Source of the DNA: Nakamurella deserti
Lineage (GTDB): Bacteria; Actinomycetota; Actinomycetes; Mycobacteriales; Nakamurellaceae
Direction: 5' to 3'
Length of the DNA stretch: 64,000 nt
Assembly (NCBI RefSeq): GCF_003260015.1
Contig: NZ_QCXS01000002.1
Span: 1,488,001-1,552,000 of the forward strand
Within the stretch, counting starts at the first letter, position 1. Every line of letters begins with the position of its first letter. Positions 29,294-38,029 of this stretch are shown here, piece by piece. The notes below the pieces were generated by a model. That model was not told the DNA's origin, made no database searches, and worked only from the letters and a program-made list of their open reading frames with translations. The translations under genes and the position numbers were made by a program.

Positions 29294-30099
29294 TCGTGGT
29301 CGAGCTCCGCAAGCTGTTCCGCCGCCGCCGCACCTGGGCGACCATCGCGGTGCTCAACGCCCTGCCGGTCGTCGTGGCCGTGCTGCTGGCCGTCACCGGG
29401 CTGGCACCCCGTCCCGGAACCGGGCCGGCGTTCCTGTCGGCGGTGCTGACCAACGGCGCGCTGTTCCCGCTGGCCGCGCTGGGCATCGTGCTGCCACTGT
29501 TCCTGCCCATCGCCGTCGCGGTCGTGGCGGCCGACGCGATCGCCGGCGAGGCGCAGGCCGGCACCCTGCGCTACCTGCTGGTCCGGCCGGCCGGCCGGAC
29601 CCGGCTGCTGGTGGCGAAGCTGCTGTCGGTGCTGGTGTTCGTCCTGGTCACCGTGGTCACCGTGGCCGCGGTGGGCTACTTCCTGGGGACCACCCTGTTC
29701 GACACCCGCGCGATCGGTGGCACGTCCCTGTCGGGGACGTCGCTGACCGCCGAACAGCTGACCTGGCGGACGCTGATGGCGATCGGCTACGTGACGGTGT
29801 CCATGTGCGGCGTCGCGGCGTTCGCACTGTTCTTCTCGACCTTCACCGACTCCCCGCTCGGTGCGGCACTCGGCGCGCTGGCCGTCCTGGTCGCGTCCTC
29901 GCTGCTGCTCACGCTCGACGCCGCCTCCCCCATCGCCCCGTACCTGCCCACCCGCTACTGGTTGTCGTTCGTCGACTTCTTCCGCGAGCCGGTGCTGTGG
30001 CGCGACATCGTCCGGGGACTGGGAGTGCAGGGGGTCTACGTCGGGGTCCTGCTGGCCGGGGCCTGGGCGAACTTCACCACCAAGGACATCACGAGCTGA
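29290..30099 (+). CDS. ABC-2 type transporter permease
   Basis: The protein has 269 residues from a GTG start coupled to the ATPase. An N-terminal cytoplasmic helix (VELRKLFRRRRTW) precedes six hydrophobic segments, including AVLNALPVVVAVLLAVTGL, ALGIVLPLFLPIAVAVVAAD, LLSVLVFVLVTVVTVAAVGY and ALGALAVLVASSLLLTLDA. The motif AGEAQAGTLRYLLVRP is typical of ABC-2 permeases. With the ATPase it should form an exporter of unknown substrate. The gene ends seven bases from the convergent lipase-like gene. Confidence 0.88.
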   Translation: MIVVELRKLFRRRRTWATIAVLNALPVVVAVLLAVTGLAPRPGTGPAFLSAVLTNGALFPLAALGIVLPLFLPIAVAVVAADAIAGEAQAGTLRYLLVRPAGRTRLLVAKLLSVLVFVLVTVVTVAAVGYFLGTTLFDTRAIGGTSLSGTSLTAEQLTWRTLMAIGYVTVSMCGVAAFALFFSTFTDSPLGAALGALAVLVASSLLLTLDAASPIAPYLPTRYWLSFVDFFREPVLWRDIVRGLGVQGVYVGVLLAGAWANFTTKDITS

Positions 30100-30106
30100 C
30101 GGGGCG

Positions 30107-30922
30107 TCAGCCCCGCCGCAGCCGGGCGCAGTCCGTCGCCGTCAGCGCCGGTGGATCGCCGGCCGCGAGTGCGGCGGCCACCATCGCCTGCACGACGGGT
30201 GCCCGTGGCAGGTCACCGTGGGCCACCACGGCGTCGGCGCACACCGACTGCACCGTGAGGTTGAGGGCCCCGTCCAGTCGGGCGGACTCCGGCGGGGTGA
30301 CGGTGGTGTCCTGGGTGGTCCAGATCGACACCCAGGTGGGGCCCGCCGGTGTCTCGTCACCGGCGTTGAGACGGCGGATCAGGTCGCTGCCGGGGGCGAG
30401 TTGCCGGCACGCCACCGGGCACGCGGTGCCCGACACCGAGCCGGCGAGCTCGACCAGTGTGGTGCCGTGGTGCGGCGATCCCAGGGTGAGCACCCGCCGG
30501 GCCGCCCCGGCGCCGCCGCCGGCGATCCAGGCGCGGGCCACCACGCCGCCGGCCGAGTAACCGACGACGTCGACCGTGGCGGCACCCGTGCGGTCCCGGA
30601 CCGCCTGCACCGTCGCCCCCAGCACCCCGGCCGCGACCTCGAGATCCCCGGTGCCGTCGCCGGGCAGTTCGACGACGGTGGCGTCCCGCCCGGCCGCCCG
30701 GAGGGCGTCGGCCAGCGACTGCAGGGAAGCGGCCGAACCGCCGTACCCGGGCACGAGTACCACGGGCCCGGCGACGGCCTGGTCGGCCGGCGCGGCCCGG
30801 TCGTGGCCGACGACGGCGGCCACGGCGAGCGTGATCCCGGCGGCGAGCGACACGGCGAGGAGGGCCACGACGAGACGGCGGCGGGCGGGGGCGAGACCGG
30901 CGAACACCCCTCCACTGTCCAC
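30107..30922 (-). CDS. Secreted or membrane-anchored lipase-like alpha/beta hydrolase
   Basis: The protein has 271 residues if the GTG at 30922 is used; a GTG at 30907 is possible. Residues about 14-40 are hydrophobic after an Arg-rich start (signal or anchor). The hydrolase core has VLVPGYGGSAASLQSLADAL (oxyanion region), the nucleophile elbow VGYSAGGVVA (GxSxG) and GSPHHGTTLVELA. This places it with triacylglycerol lipase/EstA-type enzymes. Four cysteines in the C-terminal half could form disulfides, fitting export. It is convergent with the ABC operon and not obviously part of it. Confidence 0.78.
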   Translation of the reverse strand: MDSGGVFAGLAPARRRLVVALLAVSLAAGITLAVAAVVGHDRAAPADQAVAGPVVLVPGYGGSAASLQSLADALRAAGRDATVVELPGDGTGDLEVAAGVLGATVQAVRDRTGAATVDVVGYSAGGVVARAWIAGGGAGAARRVLTLGSPHHGTTLVELAGSVSGTACPVACRQLAPGSDLIRRLNAGDETPAGPTWVSIWTTQDTTVTPPESARLDGALNLTVQSVCADAVVAHGDLPRAPVVQAMVAAALAAGDPPALTATDCARLRRG

Positions 30923-31012
30923 GAGCGCCGGGCGACGTCCCTCCCTCGGCCCGGAATACCCCTCTGACCTGCGGCGTTGCACCCAATGACAGCAACAGCG
31001 GAGGAGGGACCC

Positions 31013-31273
31013 GTGAAGGGTGACCGGGTGGAGATCGTCGTCGACGCCGGCGGCGGCACGAAGAACTACGAGGTCGTGGCGACCCGTGCGGGCCGCCGCG
31101 TCGAGGTGAGCCACGGCCGTGGCCTGGTCGAGGTGGTCGAACTGACCCGCGGCGGTACGGCGGTGCGCACCGCCCGGTTCCTGGCCAACCGGGTGGTCGC
31201 CCTGGTCGAACATCCGGCCGCCGACCCGGCGTGGGCCGACGACGAGGTGACCCCGCTGCGCCGCACCGGCTGA
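31013..31273 (+). CDS. Small conserved-looking hypothetical protein
   Basis: The protein has 86 residues from GTG 31013, which has an excellent GGAGGAGGG site five bases upstream. It is beta-rich: VEIVVDAGGGTKNYEVVATR, then GRRVEVSHGRGLVEVVELTR, then VRTARFLANRVVALVEH. This looks like a small five-stranded barrel, but I do not recognise a family. It stands alone between a divergent lipase gene and an Rrf2-type regulator. Confidence 0.6.
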   Translation: MKGDRVEIVVDAGGGTKNYEVVATRAGRRVEVSHGRGLVEVVELTRGGTAVRTARFLANRVVALVEHPAADPAWADDEVTPLRRTG

Positions 31274-31455
31274 CGATCCGGCCGCCCGCGCACCGGACCC
31301 GACGTGATGCTCCCTGTCTGGGCGGTGCGGGTCGGCGGCGGTCCTCGCCGACCCGGGCGCGTGGGTGGCGTCGCGGTAGTCTGGGCGCGGTCGCGCTCGG
31401 CACGTCGGCCGCACCGACTCGGCGCCGTGTCGACGGCTGGACTGTGGGCTCACCA

Positions 31456-31911
31456 ATGCACGTCACCGCACGCTCGGACTACGCCGTCCACGCGATGTTG
31501 CACCTCGCCGCCGCCTGGCCGGCCCAGGTCAGCGCCCAGACCATCGCAGCCGCCCACGGTCTGCCGCACAAGTTCCTCGAGACGGTGATGACCACCCTGC
31601 GCCGCCACGACCTGGTGCGCAGCCAGCGCGGCAACTCCGGCGGCTTCGCGCTCGCCCGCGAACCCGCCGAGATCACGCTCGGCGAGATCCTCCGCGCCAT
31701 CGACGGCCCGCTCGTCGGCGTCCGCGGGCAGCGACCGCACGAACTGGTCTACGACGGGTGTGCCGAGCACCTGACCGAGGTGTGGGTGGCCGCGCGGGCC
31801 GCACTGCGAGAGGTTCTCGACGGTGTCACCCTGCGCGACGTGCAGGCCGGCGATCTGCCCGCCCACGTCGCCGCCCTCGCGGCCCAGCCGGGAGCCTGGG
31901 ACATCCGCTGA
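31456..31911 (+). CDS. Rrf2-family transcriptional regulator
   Basis: The protein has 151 residues from ATG 31456. It begins with the typical MHVTARSDYAVHAMLHLA and carries the Rrf2 winged helix (VSAQTIAAAHGLPHKFLETV, then LVRSQRGNSGGFALAR). The C-terminal part has only one cysteine, in VYDGCAEH, instead of the three that bind an Fe-S cluster in IscR and NsrR. It should therefore sense something else or act without a cluster. No target is evident from its neighbours. Confidence 0.88.
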   Translation: MHVTARSDYAVHAMLHLAAAWPAQVSAQTIAAAHGLPHKFLETVMTTLRRHDLVRSQRGNSGGFALAREPAEITLGEILRAIDGPLVGVRGQRPHELVYDGCAEHLTEVWVAARAALREVLDGVTLRDVQAGDLPAHVAALAAQPGAWDIR

Positions 31912-31935
31912 CGGTGTCCGGCGTCCGGCCGGCGT

Positions 31936-32738
31936 TCACGGGCCAGGGGGGTCCCCGGCCGGCCACGAGGCGACGTCCCCGGCGTGCCGCCACAGCGGGA
32001 TCCCCCGTCGGCGCGCCTGGCTCCGCAGCAGGTCGAGGGCGTCCTCCCGGTGGAGGTCGTGCCGGGCCATGAGCACCCACAGGCCAGATCGAGCACCGAG
32101 CGGCCGTGGACGGCCTGCCGCAGCCGCACGCCCTGGGTGTCGTCGGGATGCTGTCGGCAGTAGTCCAGCATCCCGCGGCCGAGGTACTCGGTGAGGACGG
32201 TGAGCACGTCGGCGTCGGCCTCGATCGGCGCGGCGCGGGCGCCGTACATGTTCAGGGTGGCCGTCGGCACCCCCTGCGCGAGAACCGGCTCGGCGATGAA
32301 CGTCCGGACGCCGGCGGCTTCGGCCGCGACGGCCAGCCACGGCCACCGGCCGCGGACCTGTTCCAGCGTCATCCGGACCCTGCGGCCGGTGGACATCGAC
32401 TCCAGGCACGGGCCACCGCGCTGCCGGTACTGCTGCTCGTCGACGACCAGGACCCGGTCCGCGGTGTGGGCGGCCGTGAAGGGGGTGCCGTCGAACTGCG
32501 CCGTCACGCCCGCCCAGTCGGTGTCCGGAAGCAACCGCACCGCCTCCGCGGCAGCGCTGTGCATGAGATGCAGCAGGCTCCGCTGATCGGTGACCCGCGG
32601 GCTCAGCACCTCGATGAGCCGGGCCATCTGGTCCGGATGCGCGGCCAGCGCGCCCAGGATCTCCGACGACATCCCGGACGCGTGCGCGTCACCGGCGTCG
32701 CGGTCCCGCCCCTGGGGGGTGGAAGGTGACCCAGGCAT
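31936..32738 (-). pseudogene. GAF-ANTAR regulator with a frameshift inside the ANTAR domain
   Basis: The ATG at 32738 follows GAAAGG. The first frame encodes a GAF-type sensor (LLPDTDWAGVTAQFDGTPF, then EQQYRQRGGPCLESMSTGR, VRTFIAEPVLAQGVPTATLN) and the start of an ANTAR (LRQAVHGRSVLDLACG). At about 32076-32080 the frame breaks. The next frame continues exactly with VLMARHDLHREDALDLLRSQ, ARRRGIPLW and a stop at 31936. One extra G in the run of three would restore it. So it is a recent mutation, a programmed event or a sequence error. In the broken state the RNA-binding domain is lost. Confidence 0.7.
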
Positions 32739-33029
32739 GGCGCCTTTCCCGTCCGGGCGGCACACGATGTGCTCGGGACCGGCGCGGGCGGGATGACGCT
32801 CGCCGCGACGACCAGCTCGAATGACCTGCTGCGCTCCGGACGCTACACCGCCGGGAGGCCGGTGCAGGGTCACCGTCCGACGATCGTCGTGCCACCCGAA
32901 CGGGGCTCACGGCGCCGTCCGGGGCCGGTCGCCCGGGTCGTGGCGGACGCTCCGTCCGCCACGGCGGTCGTTCCGCTGCCGAGGGCATCCGGGGGGTAGA
33001 CAGTCCTGGGGACCCGGGGACGGAGGCTG

Positions 33030-33743
33030 ATGGACGTCACGTCGCGATTCGCCGTCGCGCTGTCCGGTGCCCGTGACCGCGCGGGGAACTCCGGCGCCGG
33101 CGAGCCGGAACGCGCGTCGTCGGCGTGCGCGGAGGTGCTGCGAGCGGCCGGGGCGTCGGTCTGCGTGATCTCACCCGACGGGTTCCACCTGCCGGTGAGC
33201 ATCAGCGACCGGTTCGCCGGACTGGGCGAGAGCCTGCAGTTCACCACGGGTGACGGCCCCTGCGTCGACGCCCACGCCACCGGCGACGTCGTGTGTGCCA
33301 CGCGGTCGGTGCTGGCCGCCCGGTGGCCCCTGTTCCACGCCCGGTTGACCGCCTTGACCCCCTACCGTGCGGTGGTGGCCGTGCCGATGCGCGCGGGCGG
33401 CACCCGGTTGGGCAGCGTCGATCTCTACTTCCGCACCGACGACGAGCTGGTCGGGCTCGACCTCGACGAGGGACGTGTGGTCGTCGCCCTGGTCGCCGGC
33501 CTGCTGACGGCCGCGGACCCCGACACTCCGCCGCGGTGGATGGACACGGCCCACCTGACATCGCGCAACGGGGTGATGGTCGCCGTCGGCATGATGGCGG
33601 TCCACCTGGGCGTGGACGCCCACGACGCACTGGCCCTGCTGCGGGCGTACGCGCTCGCCGTGGACGTCACCGTCGACGACGCCGCGCGGCGCGTGATGGA
33701 CCGGACGGTGGACACCGCCACGTTGATCCGTCCCCGGCACTGA
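33030..33743 (+). CDS. GAF-ANTAR protein with a diverged ANTAR domain
   Basis: The protein has 237 residues from ATG 33030 after CGGAGG. Residues about 25-160 form a GAF domain (SVCVISPDGFHLPVSISD, then GDGPCVDAHATGDVV, then AVVAVPMRAGGTRLGSVDLY). Residues about 170-232 are ANTAR-like: LTSRNGVMVAVGMMAVHLG, then HDALALLRAYALAVDVTVDD, but the usual basic and AKG-type positions (IxQAKGxLM) are changed to MVAVGMMA. It may bind RNA weakly or not at all. It is divergent from the frameshifted GAF-ANTAR gene and close to a third. Confidence 0.75.
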   Translation: MDVTSRFAVALSGARDRAGNSGAGEPERASSACAEVLRAAGASVCVISPDGFHLPVSISDRFAGLGESLQFTTGDGPCVDAHATGDVVCATRSVLAARWPLFHARLTALTPYRAVVAVPMRAGGTRLGSVDLYFRTDDELVGLDLDEGRVVVALVAGLLTAADPDTPPRWMDTAHLTSRNGVMVAVGMMAVHLGVDAHDALALLRAYALAVDVTVDDAARRVMDRTVDTATLIRPRH

Positions 33744-33828
33744 TCGCCCGCCGGGACCTCGGCGGTCCCGTCCTCACGGACGCCCGGAGCTCGCCGCGCG
33801 TCGTCGGGGACCGCGGCGACGGCACCCC

Positions 33829-33858
33829 GTGACCCGCCCGGGGAGACAGGCGGGTCAC
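33829..33858. terminator. Bidirectional stem-loop between convergent GAF-ANTAR genes
   Basis: GTGACCCGCC pairs perfectly with GGCGGGTCAC around a 10-base loop. The right arm covers the stop codon of the minus-strand gene. It fits a terminator for one or both convergent genes, without a U-tract. Confidence 0.5.
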
Positions 33859-34604
33859 CGCGCCGGCCGGCCACCTCCGGGCCCGCCGGCGGTCCGCTCG
33901 ACCAGGCCGGCCGCGATCACGGCGAGCCGGACGTTGCGGGTCTGCGAGATGGTCCGCAGTGTCGCGAACGCCTCCTCGGCACTGCAGTGCCGGGTGGCCA
34001 TGACGATGCCGATCGCCTGATCGATGACGGCGCGTGAGTTCAGCGCGGTCTGCAGCTGGTCCGACAGCCGCGCGTCACCGTAGTTGCGCAGCGATCCGGT
34101 GATGGCCACGGTGGTCAGATCGGCCAGCTGTTGGATCGACGCCCGTTGGTCGTCGTCGTCGAAGGCGTACGGACGCGCGGCGTAGAGGTTGAGCGCCCCG
34201 ACGGTGTCGTCCCGGACGCGCAGCGGCGAGGCGTAGACCGCCGAGATGCCCTGCGCCATCGCCTGGACCGGATAGCCGTCCCAACGCTGCTCGCGGGACA
34301 GGTCGGGTACGTCGACGACCCGTCCGGTCCACAGCGCCTCCAGGCACGGCCCCGCCTCGAGTCGGTACTGCTGCTCGTCCAGCTGGGCCGCCAGCGCGTC
34401 GGCCGCGCCGACCGTGACCACCCGCCCGTCGGTCGCCACGGTGATGCCACAGGTCAACGCGGTGGGGACGGTCCGGGCCGCGAGCTCAGCGATGCGCTGG
34501 ATGAGCTCGTGGAACGACTCGGTGGACGTCAGGACCGCGGAGAGCTCCCGGAGGGCCGCCGGCAGCGATATCCCGGGCGCGCGGATCTCGTCGGAGACGG
34601 GCAT
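33855..34604 (-). CDS. GAF-ANTAR domain protein, intact
   Basis: The protein has 249 residues from ATG 34604 with AAGGAG just upstream. The GAF domain occupies about residues 25-165 (TCGITVATDGRVVTVGAADA, then EQQYRLEAGPCLEALWTGR, VYASPLRVRDDTVGALNLYA). The ANTAR domain at about 175-235 is canonical: LQTALNSRAVIDQAIGIVMA, then EEAFATLRTISQTRNVRLAV. ANTAR proteins bind paired hairpins in mRNA leaders and prevent termination. It shares the EQQYRxxxGPCLE motif with the frameshifted paralogue at 31936-32738, so the two are duplicates. Confidence 0.88.
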   Translation of the reverse strand: MPVSDEIRAPGISLPAALRELSAVLTSTESFHELIQRIAELAARTVPTALTCGITVATDGRVVTVGAADALAAQLDEQQYRLEAGPCLEALWTGRVVDVPDLSREQRWDGYPVQAMAQGISAVYASPLRVRDDTVGALNLYAARPYAFDDDDQRASIQQLADLTTVAITGSLRNYGDARLSDQLQTALNSRAVIDQAIGIVMATRHCSAEEAFATLRTISQTRNVRLAVIAAGLVERTAGGPGGGRPAR

Positions 34605-34818
34605 GGAGCTCCTTCTCCCGGCGGCATGCACGGCTCACCGGTGACGGTCGCGGCACCCCCTGTTGGAGCACGGTGCGGCCGGCCGTCCCAGGATCCCACC
34701 TCGGTCGGCGGCGGCCAAAAGCGTGAGCGGGTGTCACCCGCATCGTCCGGTACGGACGAGCGCCGACGATGCCGCGGCGCCCGCACACCGGTAGGGGCGT
34801 GCGGGACCGCGACGGCCG

Positions 34819-34980
34819 TCAGCGCCGGGACGTGGTGAACAGCCCCTTGATCGCGCCGTAGGCGACGGTGGCCAGCAGCAGCACGATGCCGATGACGGCG
34901 AGCCAGACCAGCCCCTTGATGACGAAGCCCAGCACGGTGAAGAGCAGCCAGAGCACGATCAATCCGATGATGATTCCCAT
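34819..34980 (-). CDS. Small two-helix membrane protein
   Basis: The ORF of 53 residues starts at ATG 34980. It is almost entirely hydrophobic: MGIIIGLIVLWLLFTVLGFV, then GLVWLAVIGIVLLLATVAYG, ending in a basic tail TTSRR. Such short hydrophobic proteins are common in actinobacteria, sometimes annotated as hydrophobic or DUF-type membrane proteins. A TACGGT element seven bases before the start suggests leaderless expression. The function is unknown. Confidence 0.7.
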   Translation of the reverse strand: MGIIIGLIVLWLLFTVLGFVIKGLVWLAVIGIVLLLATVAYGAIKGLFTTSRR

Positions 34981-35614
34981 GGCGGGGACCGTACTCCCCG
35001 TTCGTGTACGGCCCGGCACGACGGGCCGCAGGAACGCGCGATGTGACGCATCCCCCGGCTTCGGCTCGAGCCGCCGACCGCATTCGCGGGCGGCGGCCGA
35101 AGGCCCCGTGGGCGGCACCCGGTGTTGCACCGGGCGGCCGGGGCGGCAGCGGTGCGACGCCGCCGGGCAGCGACACCCGTTGCTGCTCGTCGGATCTCGG
35201 TCGGGAACGAACGGCTGCAGCACCCCGTCGACCGCGTCGGCGCCGGTTCACCCCACGCTGTGCGGGCCGCCGCCGGGCTCCACGTGAGCCGACGCGGGAA
35301 CGGCCTCGAGGAACCGCGGCCCGTGGTGTCGATCGGCGGGATGGGGTCGGCGGTCCCGTGCGCGGTCGGCGCCGGGACGTCGATCCGGTCGACGGCGGCA
35401 CGGAGGTCGCTCAACCGGCGGGGCGGCGCCCGCACGTGCGGGAAGCCGGGGCCGCTCGGAACGTCGCCGCCCCGCTCGTCGACGCCGCCGCCTCGAACCG
35501 TCGTGGTCCCCGCCGCGCGTCCGTCGGGATGCGCGATCCGATGCCCTGCGCGCATCCTGGACGGACGTCGACGTCGCTCCCGTGCGGCCCGGCACCCGAC
35601 GCGGAAGGAACCAC
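34981..35614 (+). other. Long spacer without a recognisable gene
   Basis: Open frames exist on both strands because of the high GC content, but their translations are Arg/Pro/Ala-rich and lack any motif. The right end carries the GGAAGGAA ribosome site of the sugar isomerase. I see no RNA gene or repeat. Confidence 0.4.
34988..34993 (-). promoter_or_regulatory. Candidate -10 element for leaderless transcription
   Basis: On the minus strand TACGGT is followed by seven bases and then the ATG of the small membrane protein. Confidence 0.4.
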
Positions 35615-36448
35615 GTGGCCACGCCTGCGCTGTCCGTCCAGCTCTACACCGTCCGGGAGGCGCTCGCCGCCGACCTCGACGGGACCCTCGCCCGGCTCGC
35701 CGGGATGGGGCTGGCCGACGTCGAGATCTTCGACTTCGTCGACCGGGCACCGCTGCTCGCGGAGGAACTGGTCGCGAGTGGTCTCCGGGCCCGTACCGGT
35801 CACGCCTCCCTGCTGTCGGCGGGCCTCGGTCTGGACGACCCGGCGCTGGCCGGCGGCCGGGCCGCCCCGCCCGACCAGGACACGGTGTTCCGCGCGGCGA
35901 CGGCGGTTGGGCTCCAGATCGTCATCGATCCGTTCGTCGCCCCCGACCGCTGGATGACCGAGCATGCCGTCGCCGACACCGCTCGGCGCCTCAACGACGC
36001 CGCCCGGCGCGCCGCCGACCACGGACTGCGGGTCGGCTACCACAACCACGCCCAGGAGTTCCTGTCCGACATCCGGGGGGTGTCGGCCTACGAGTTCTTC
36101 GCCGGGGAGCTCGGCGACGACGTCGTCCTGGAGGTCGACCTGTACTGGGCGGCGACCGGCGGCCAGGACGTGCCGGCGCTGCTGCAGCGGCTCGGGGACC
36201 GGGTCGCCGCGCTGCACCTCAAGGACGGCGTCACCGGGCCGAACCCGTTCCGACCCGGGGCATCCCGGCTCGACCCCACCACCCTGGACCAGCGGCCCGC
36301 AGGCCGGGGCGAGATACCGCTGCTGGCGGCGCTCGCCGCAGCGCCGTCGACCGCCTTCGGGGTGATCGAGTTCGACCACTACCCCGGCGACATCTTCGAC
36401 GGGGTGCAGGCCAGCGTCGATTTCCTGCGCGCGAACGGACTCCGATGA
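35615..36448 (+). CDS. Sugar phosphate isomerase/epimerase (xylose isomerase-like TIM barrel)
   Basis: The protein has 277 residues from GTG 35615, with GGAAGGAA about six bases upstream. It begins SVQLYTVREALAADLDGTLA and contains DVEIFDF, the metal-binding barrel elements LRVGYHNHAQEF, LEVDLYWAATGG, AALHLKDG and FGVIEFDHYPGD. These are typical of the IolE/TIM-barrel AP endonuclease 2 superfamily. It overlaps the next gene, a Gfo/Idh/MocA dehydrogenase, by ATGA. That pair is common in inositol or keto-sugar pathways, where one enzyme oxidises and the other isomerises. The sugar is unknown and no transporter is adjacent. Confidence 0.88.
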   Translation: MATPALSVQLYTVREALAADLDGTLARLAGMGLADVEIFDFVDRAPLLAEELVASGLRARTGHASLLSAGLGLDDPALAGGRAAPPDQDTVFRAATAVGLQIVIDPFVAPDRWMTEHAVADTARRLNDAARRAADHGLRVGYHNHAQEFLSDIRGVSAYEFFAGELGDDVVLEVDLYWAATGGQDVPALLQRLGDRVAALHLKDGVTGPNPFRPGASRLDPTTLDQRPAGRGEIPLLAALAAAPSTAFGVIEFDHYPGDIFDGVQASVDFLRANGLR

Positions 36449-37590
36449 CCGCGCCACGGCGGGGCACCGGCTCCGGGCCCGTCGGAGTCGGATTCATCGG
36501 CACCGGGATGATCAGCGACACCTACCTGGAGAACCTCACCTCGTTCCCCGACACCCGGGTGGTGATCCTGGGTGATCTGGACGAACGTCGGGCGCGGGCC
36601 CAGGCGGCGAAACACGGCGTGGCGCAGTCGGGTTCACCCCGCGACGTGCTGGCCCACCCGGAGGTCGAGCTGGTCGTGAACCTGACCGTCCCGGCGGTGC
36701 ACGCCGAGGTGGCGTCCCGGGCGCTGGCGGCGGGGAAGCACGTGTGGACCGAGAAGCCGATCAGCGTGGACCGCGCGAGCGGGCAGGCGCTGCTCGCCCA
36801 GGCCGAGGCCGCCGGCCTGCTCAACGGCGTCGCCCCCGACACCGTGCTCGGGCCGGGCGTGCAGACCGCCCGCCGCGCCATCGCCCGGGGTGACATCGGG
36901 ACCCCGCTGACGGCGCAGACCGTCATGCAGTACATCGGCCCGGACACCTTCCATCCGGACCCCGAGTTCCTCTTCCGCCGGGGCGCCGGCCCGCTGTTCG
37001 ACATGGGGCCGTACTACGTCACCACGCTGATCCACGTGTTCGGCCCGGTCGACACCGTCGCCGCCTTCGGATCACGGAGCCGCACCACCCGCACCGTCCA
37101 GGTCGGCGACCGGGCGGGCACGGAGTTCCCGGTCGAGGTGCCGACGCACGTCTCGGCGCTGGCCCGGTTCGAAGGTGGCGGGGTGAGCCAGAGCGTGTTC
37201 AGCTTCCAGTCACCGCTGGCCCGCACCGGAGTGGTCGAGATCGCGGGCACCGAGGGCACTCTGGTCATCCCCGACCCCAACGCCTTCACCGGGGACGTGC
37301 TGGTCACCCGGATCCCGGAGGCCGCGGCGGCGGGCGAGGACCCGGAGTGGCGGCACGTCCCGGTCACCGGTGTGCTGGCCGGCCGGGGGGTGGGCGTGCT
37401 CGATCTGGCCCGCTGCATCCGCTCCGGCCGGCAGCCGCTCGCCTCGGGTGAACTCGGTTACCACGTCCTGGACACCCTGGTCAGCATCGACGAGGCGATG
37501 ACCGGCGGGGAGACGGTCCGGGTCCGCAGCACCGTGCCACCGGTGCCGCTCGTCGCCGACGATCTCGATCCGTTCGCCGCCACCCTCTGA
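36445..37590 (+). CDS. Gfo/Idh/MocA-family NAD(P)-dependent sugar dehydrogenase
   Basis: The protein has 381 residues from ATG 36445, coupled to the isomerase gene. The Rossmann motif is VGFIGTGMISDTYL near residue 14. The family EKP motif is HVWTEKPISVD near residue 101, with the catalytic lysine. The substrate-side region has GAGPLFDMGPYYVTTLIHVFG, the equivalent of the conserved GGGxxxDxGxH element; the usual His is replaced by Tyr in MGPYY. It should oxidise a sugar or inositol in the cytoplasm. The upstream part of the open frame is not coding. Confidence 0.9.
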   Translation: MTAPRRGTGSGPVGVGFIGTGMISDTYLENLTSFPDTRVVILGDLDERRARAQAAKHGVAQSGSPRDVLAHPEVELVVNLTVPAVHAEVASRALAAGKHVWTEKPISVDRASGQALLAQAEAAGLLNGVAPDTVLGPGVQTARRAIARGDIGTPLTAQTVMQYIGPDTFHPDPEFLFRRGAGPLFDMGPYYVTTLIHVFGPVDTVAAFGSRSRTTRTVQVGDRAGTEFPVEVPTHVSALARFEGGGVSQSVFSFQSPLARTGVVEIAGTEGTLVIPDPNAFTGDVLVTRIPEAAAAGEDPEWRHVPVTGVLAGRGVGVLDLARCIRSGRQPLASGELGYHVLDTLVSIDEAMTGGETVRVRSTVPPVPLVADDLDPFAATL

Positions 37591-37653
37591 GCGGCACCCG
37601 TCCGGTCCGCCGCGGCCGGAGGGGACACCGACACCGGTCGCGCCGACCGTCGC

Positions 37654-38013
37654 GGCACGAGCCCGGCGCGGAGTGACCAGGCGCGGTCGACGGGGCCCCT
37701 CCGCAGCCGTCGCCACGACCGTCACGGCACGGACCCGGCGCGGAGTGACCAGGCGCGGTCGACGGGGCCCCTCCGCAGCCGTCGCGCCGACCCTCACGGC
37801 ACGGACCCGGCGCGGAGTGACCAGGCGCGGTCGACGGGGACCCTCCGCAGCGGTCGCGCCGACCGCCGCGGCACGAACCCGGCGCGGAGTGACCAGGCGC
37901 GGTCGACGGGGACCCTCCGCAGCGGTCGCGCCGACCGCCGCGGCACCAGCCGGGCGCGGAGTGACGAGGCGCGGTCGACGGGGACCTCCGCAGCGGTCGC
38001 CCCGACCGCGCCG
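37654..38013 (+). repeat. Tandem repeat, five copies of a 72-bp unit
   Basis: Units begin at 37654, 37726, 37798, 37870 and 37942. Each contains GGCGCGGAGTGACCAGGCGC followed by GGTCGACGGGG and CTCCGCAGC. Copies 1-4 are 72 bp; copy 5 has lost a base in CCCTCC and diverges at its end. A partial unit precedes copy 1. Because 72 is divisible by three, frames stay open on both strands, but the translations are Arg/Gly/Pro-rich and have no good start. It fills the spacer between a dehydrogenase and a TauE-like gene. Confidence 0.9.
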
Positions 38014-38029
38014 ACGGCGGATTCGACAG

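Noticed and set aside
34981-35614. Gene in the spacer before the sugar isomerase
   Set aside because: All frames are Arg/Pro/Ala-rich with no motif, no good start and no continuity with either neighbour.
37654-38013. CRISPR array
   Set aside because: The 72-bp units are contiguous and have no unique spacers, and there are no cas genes.
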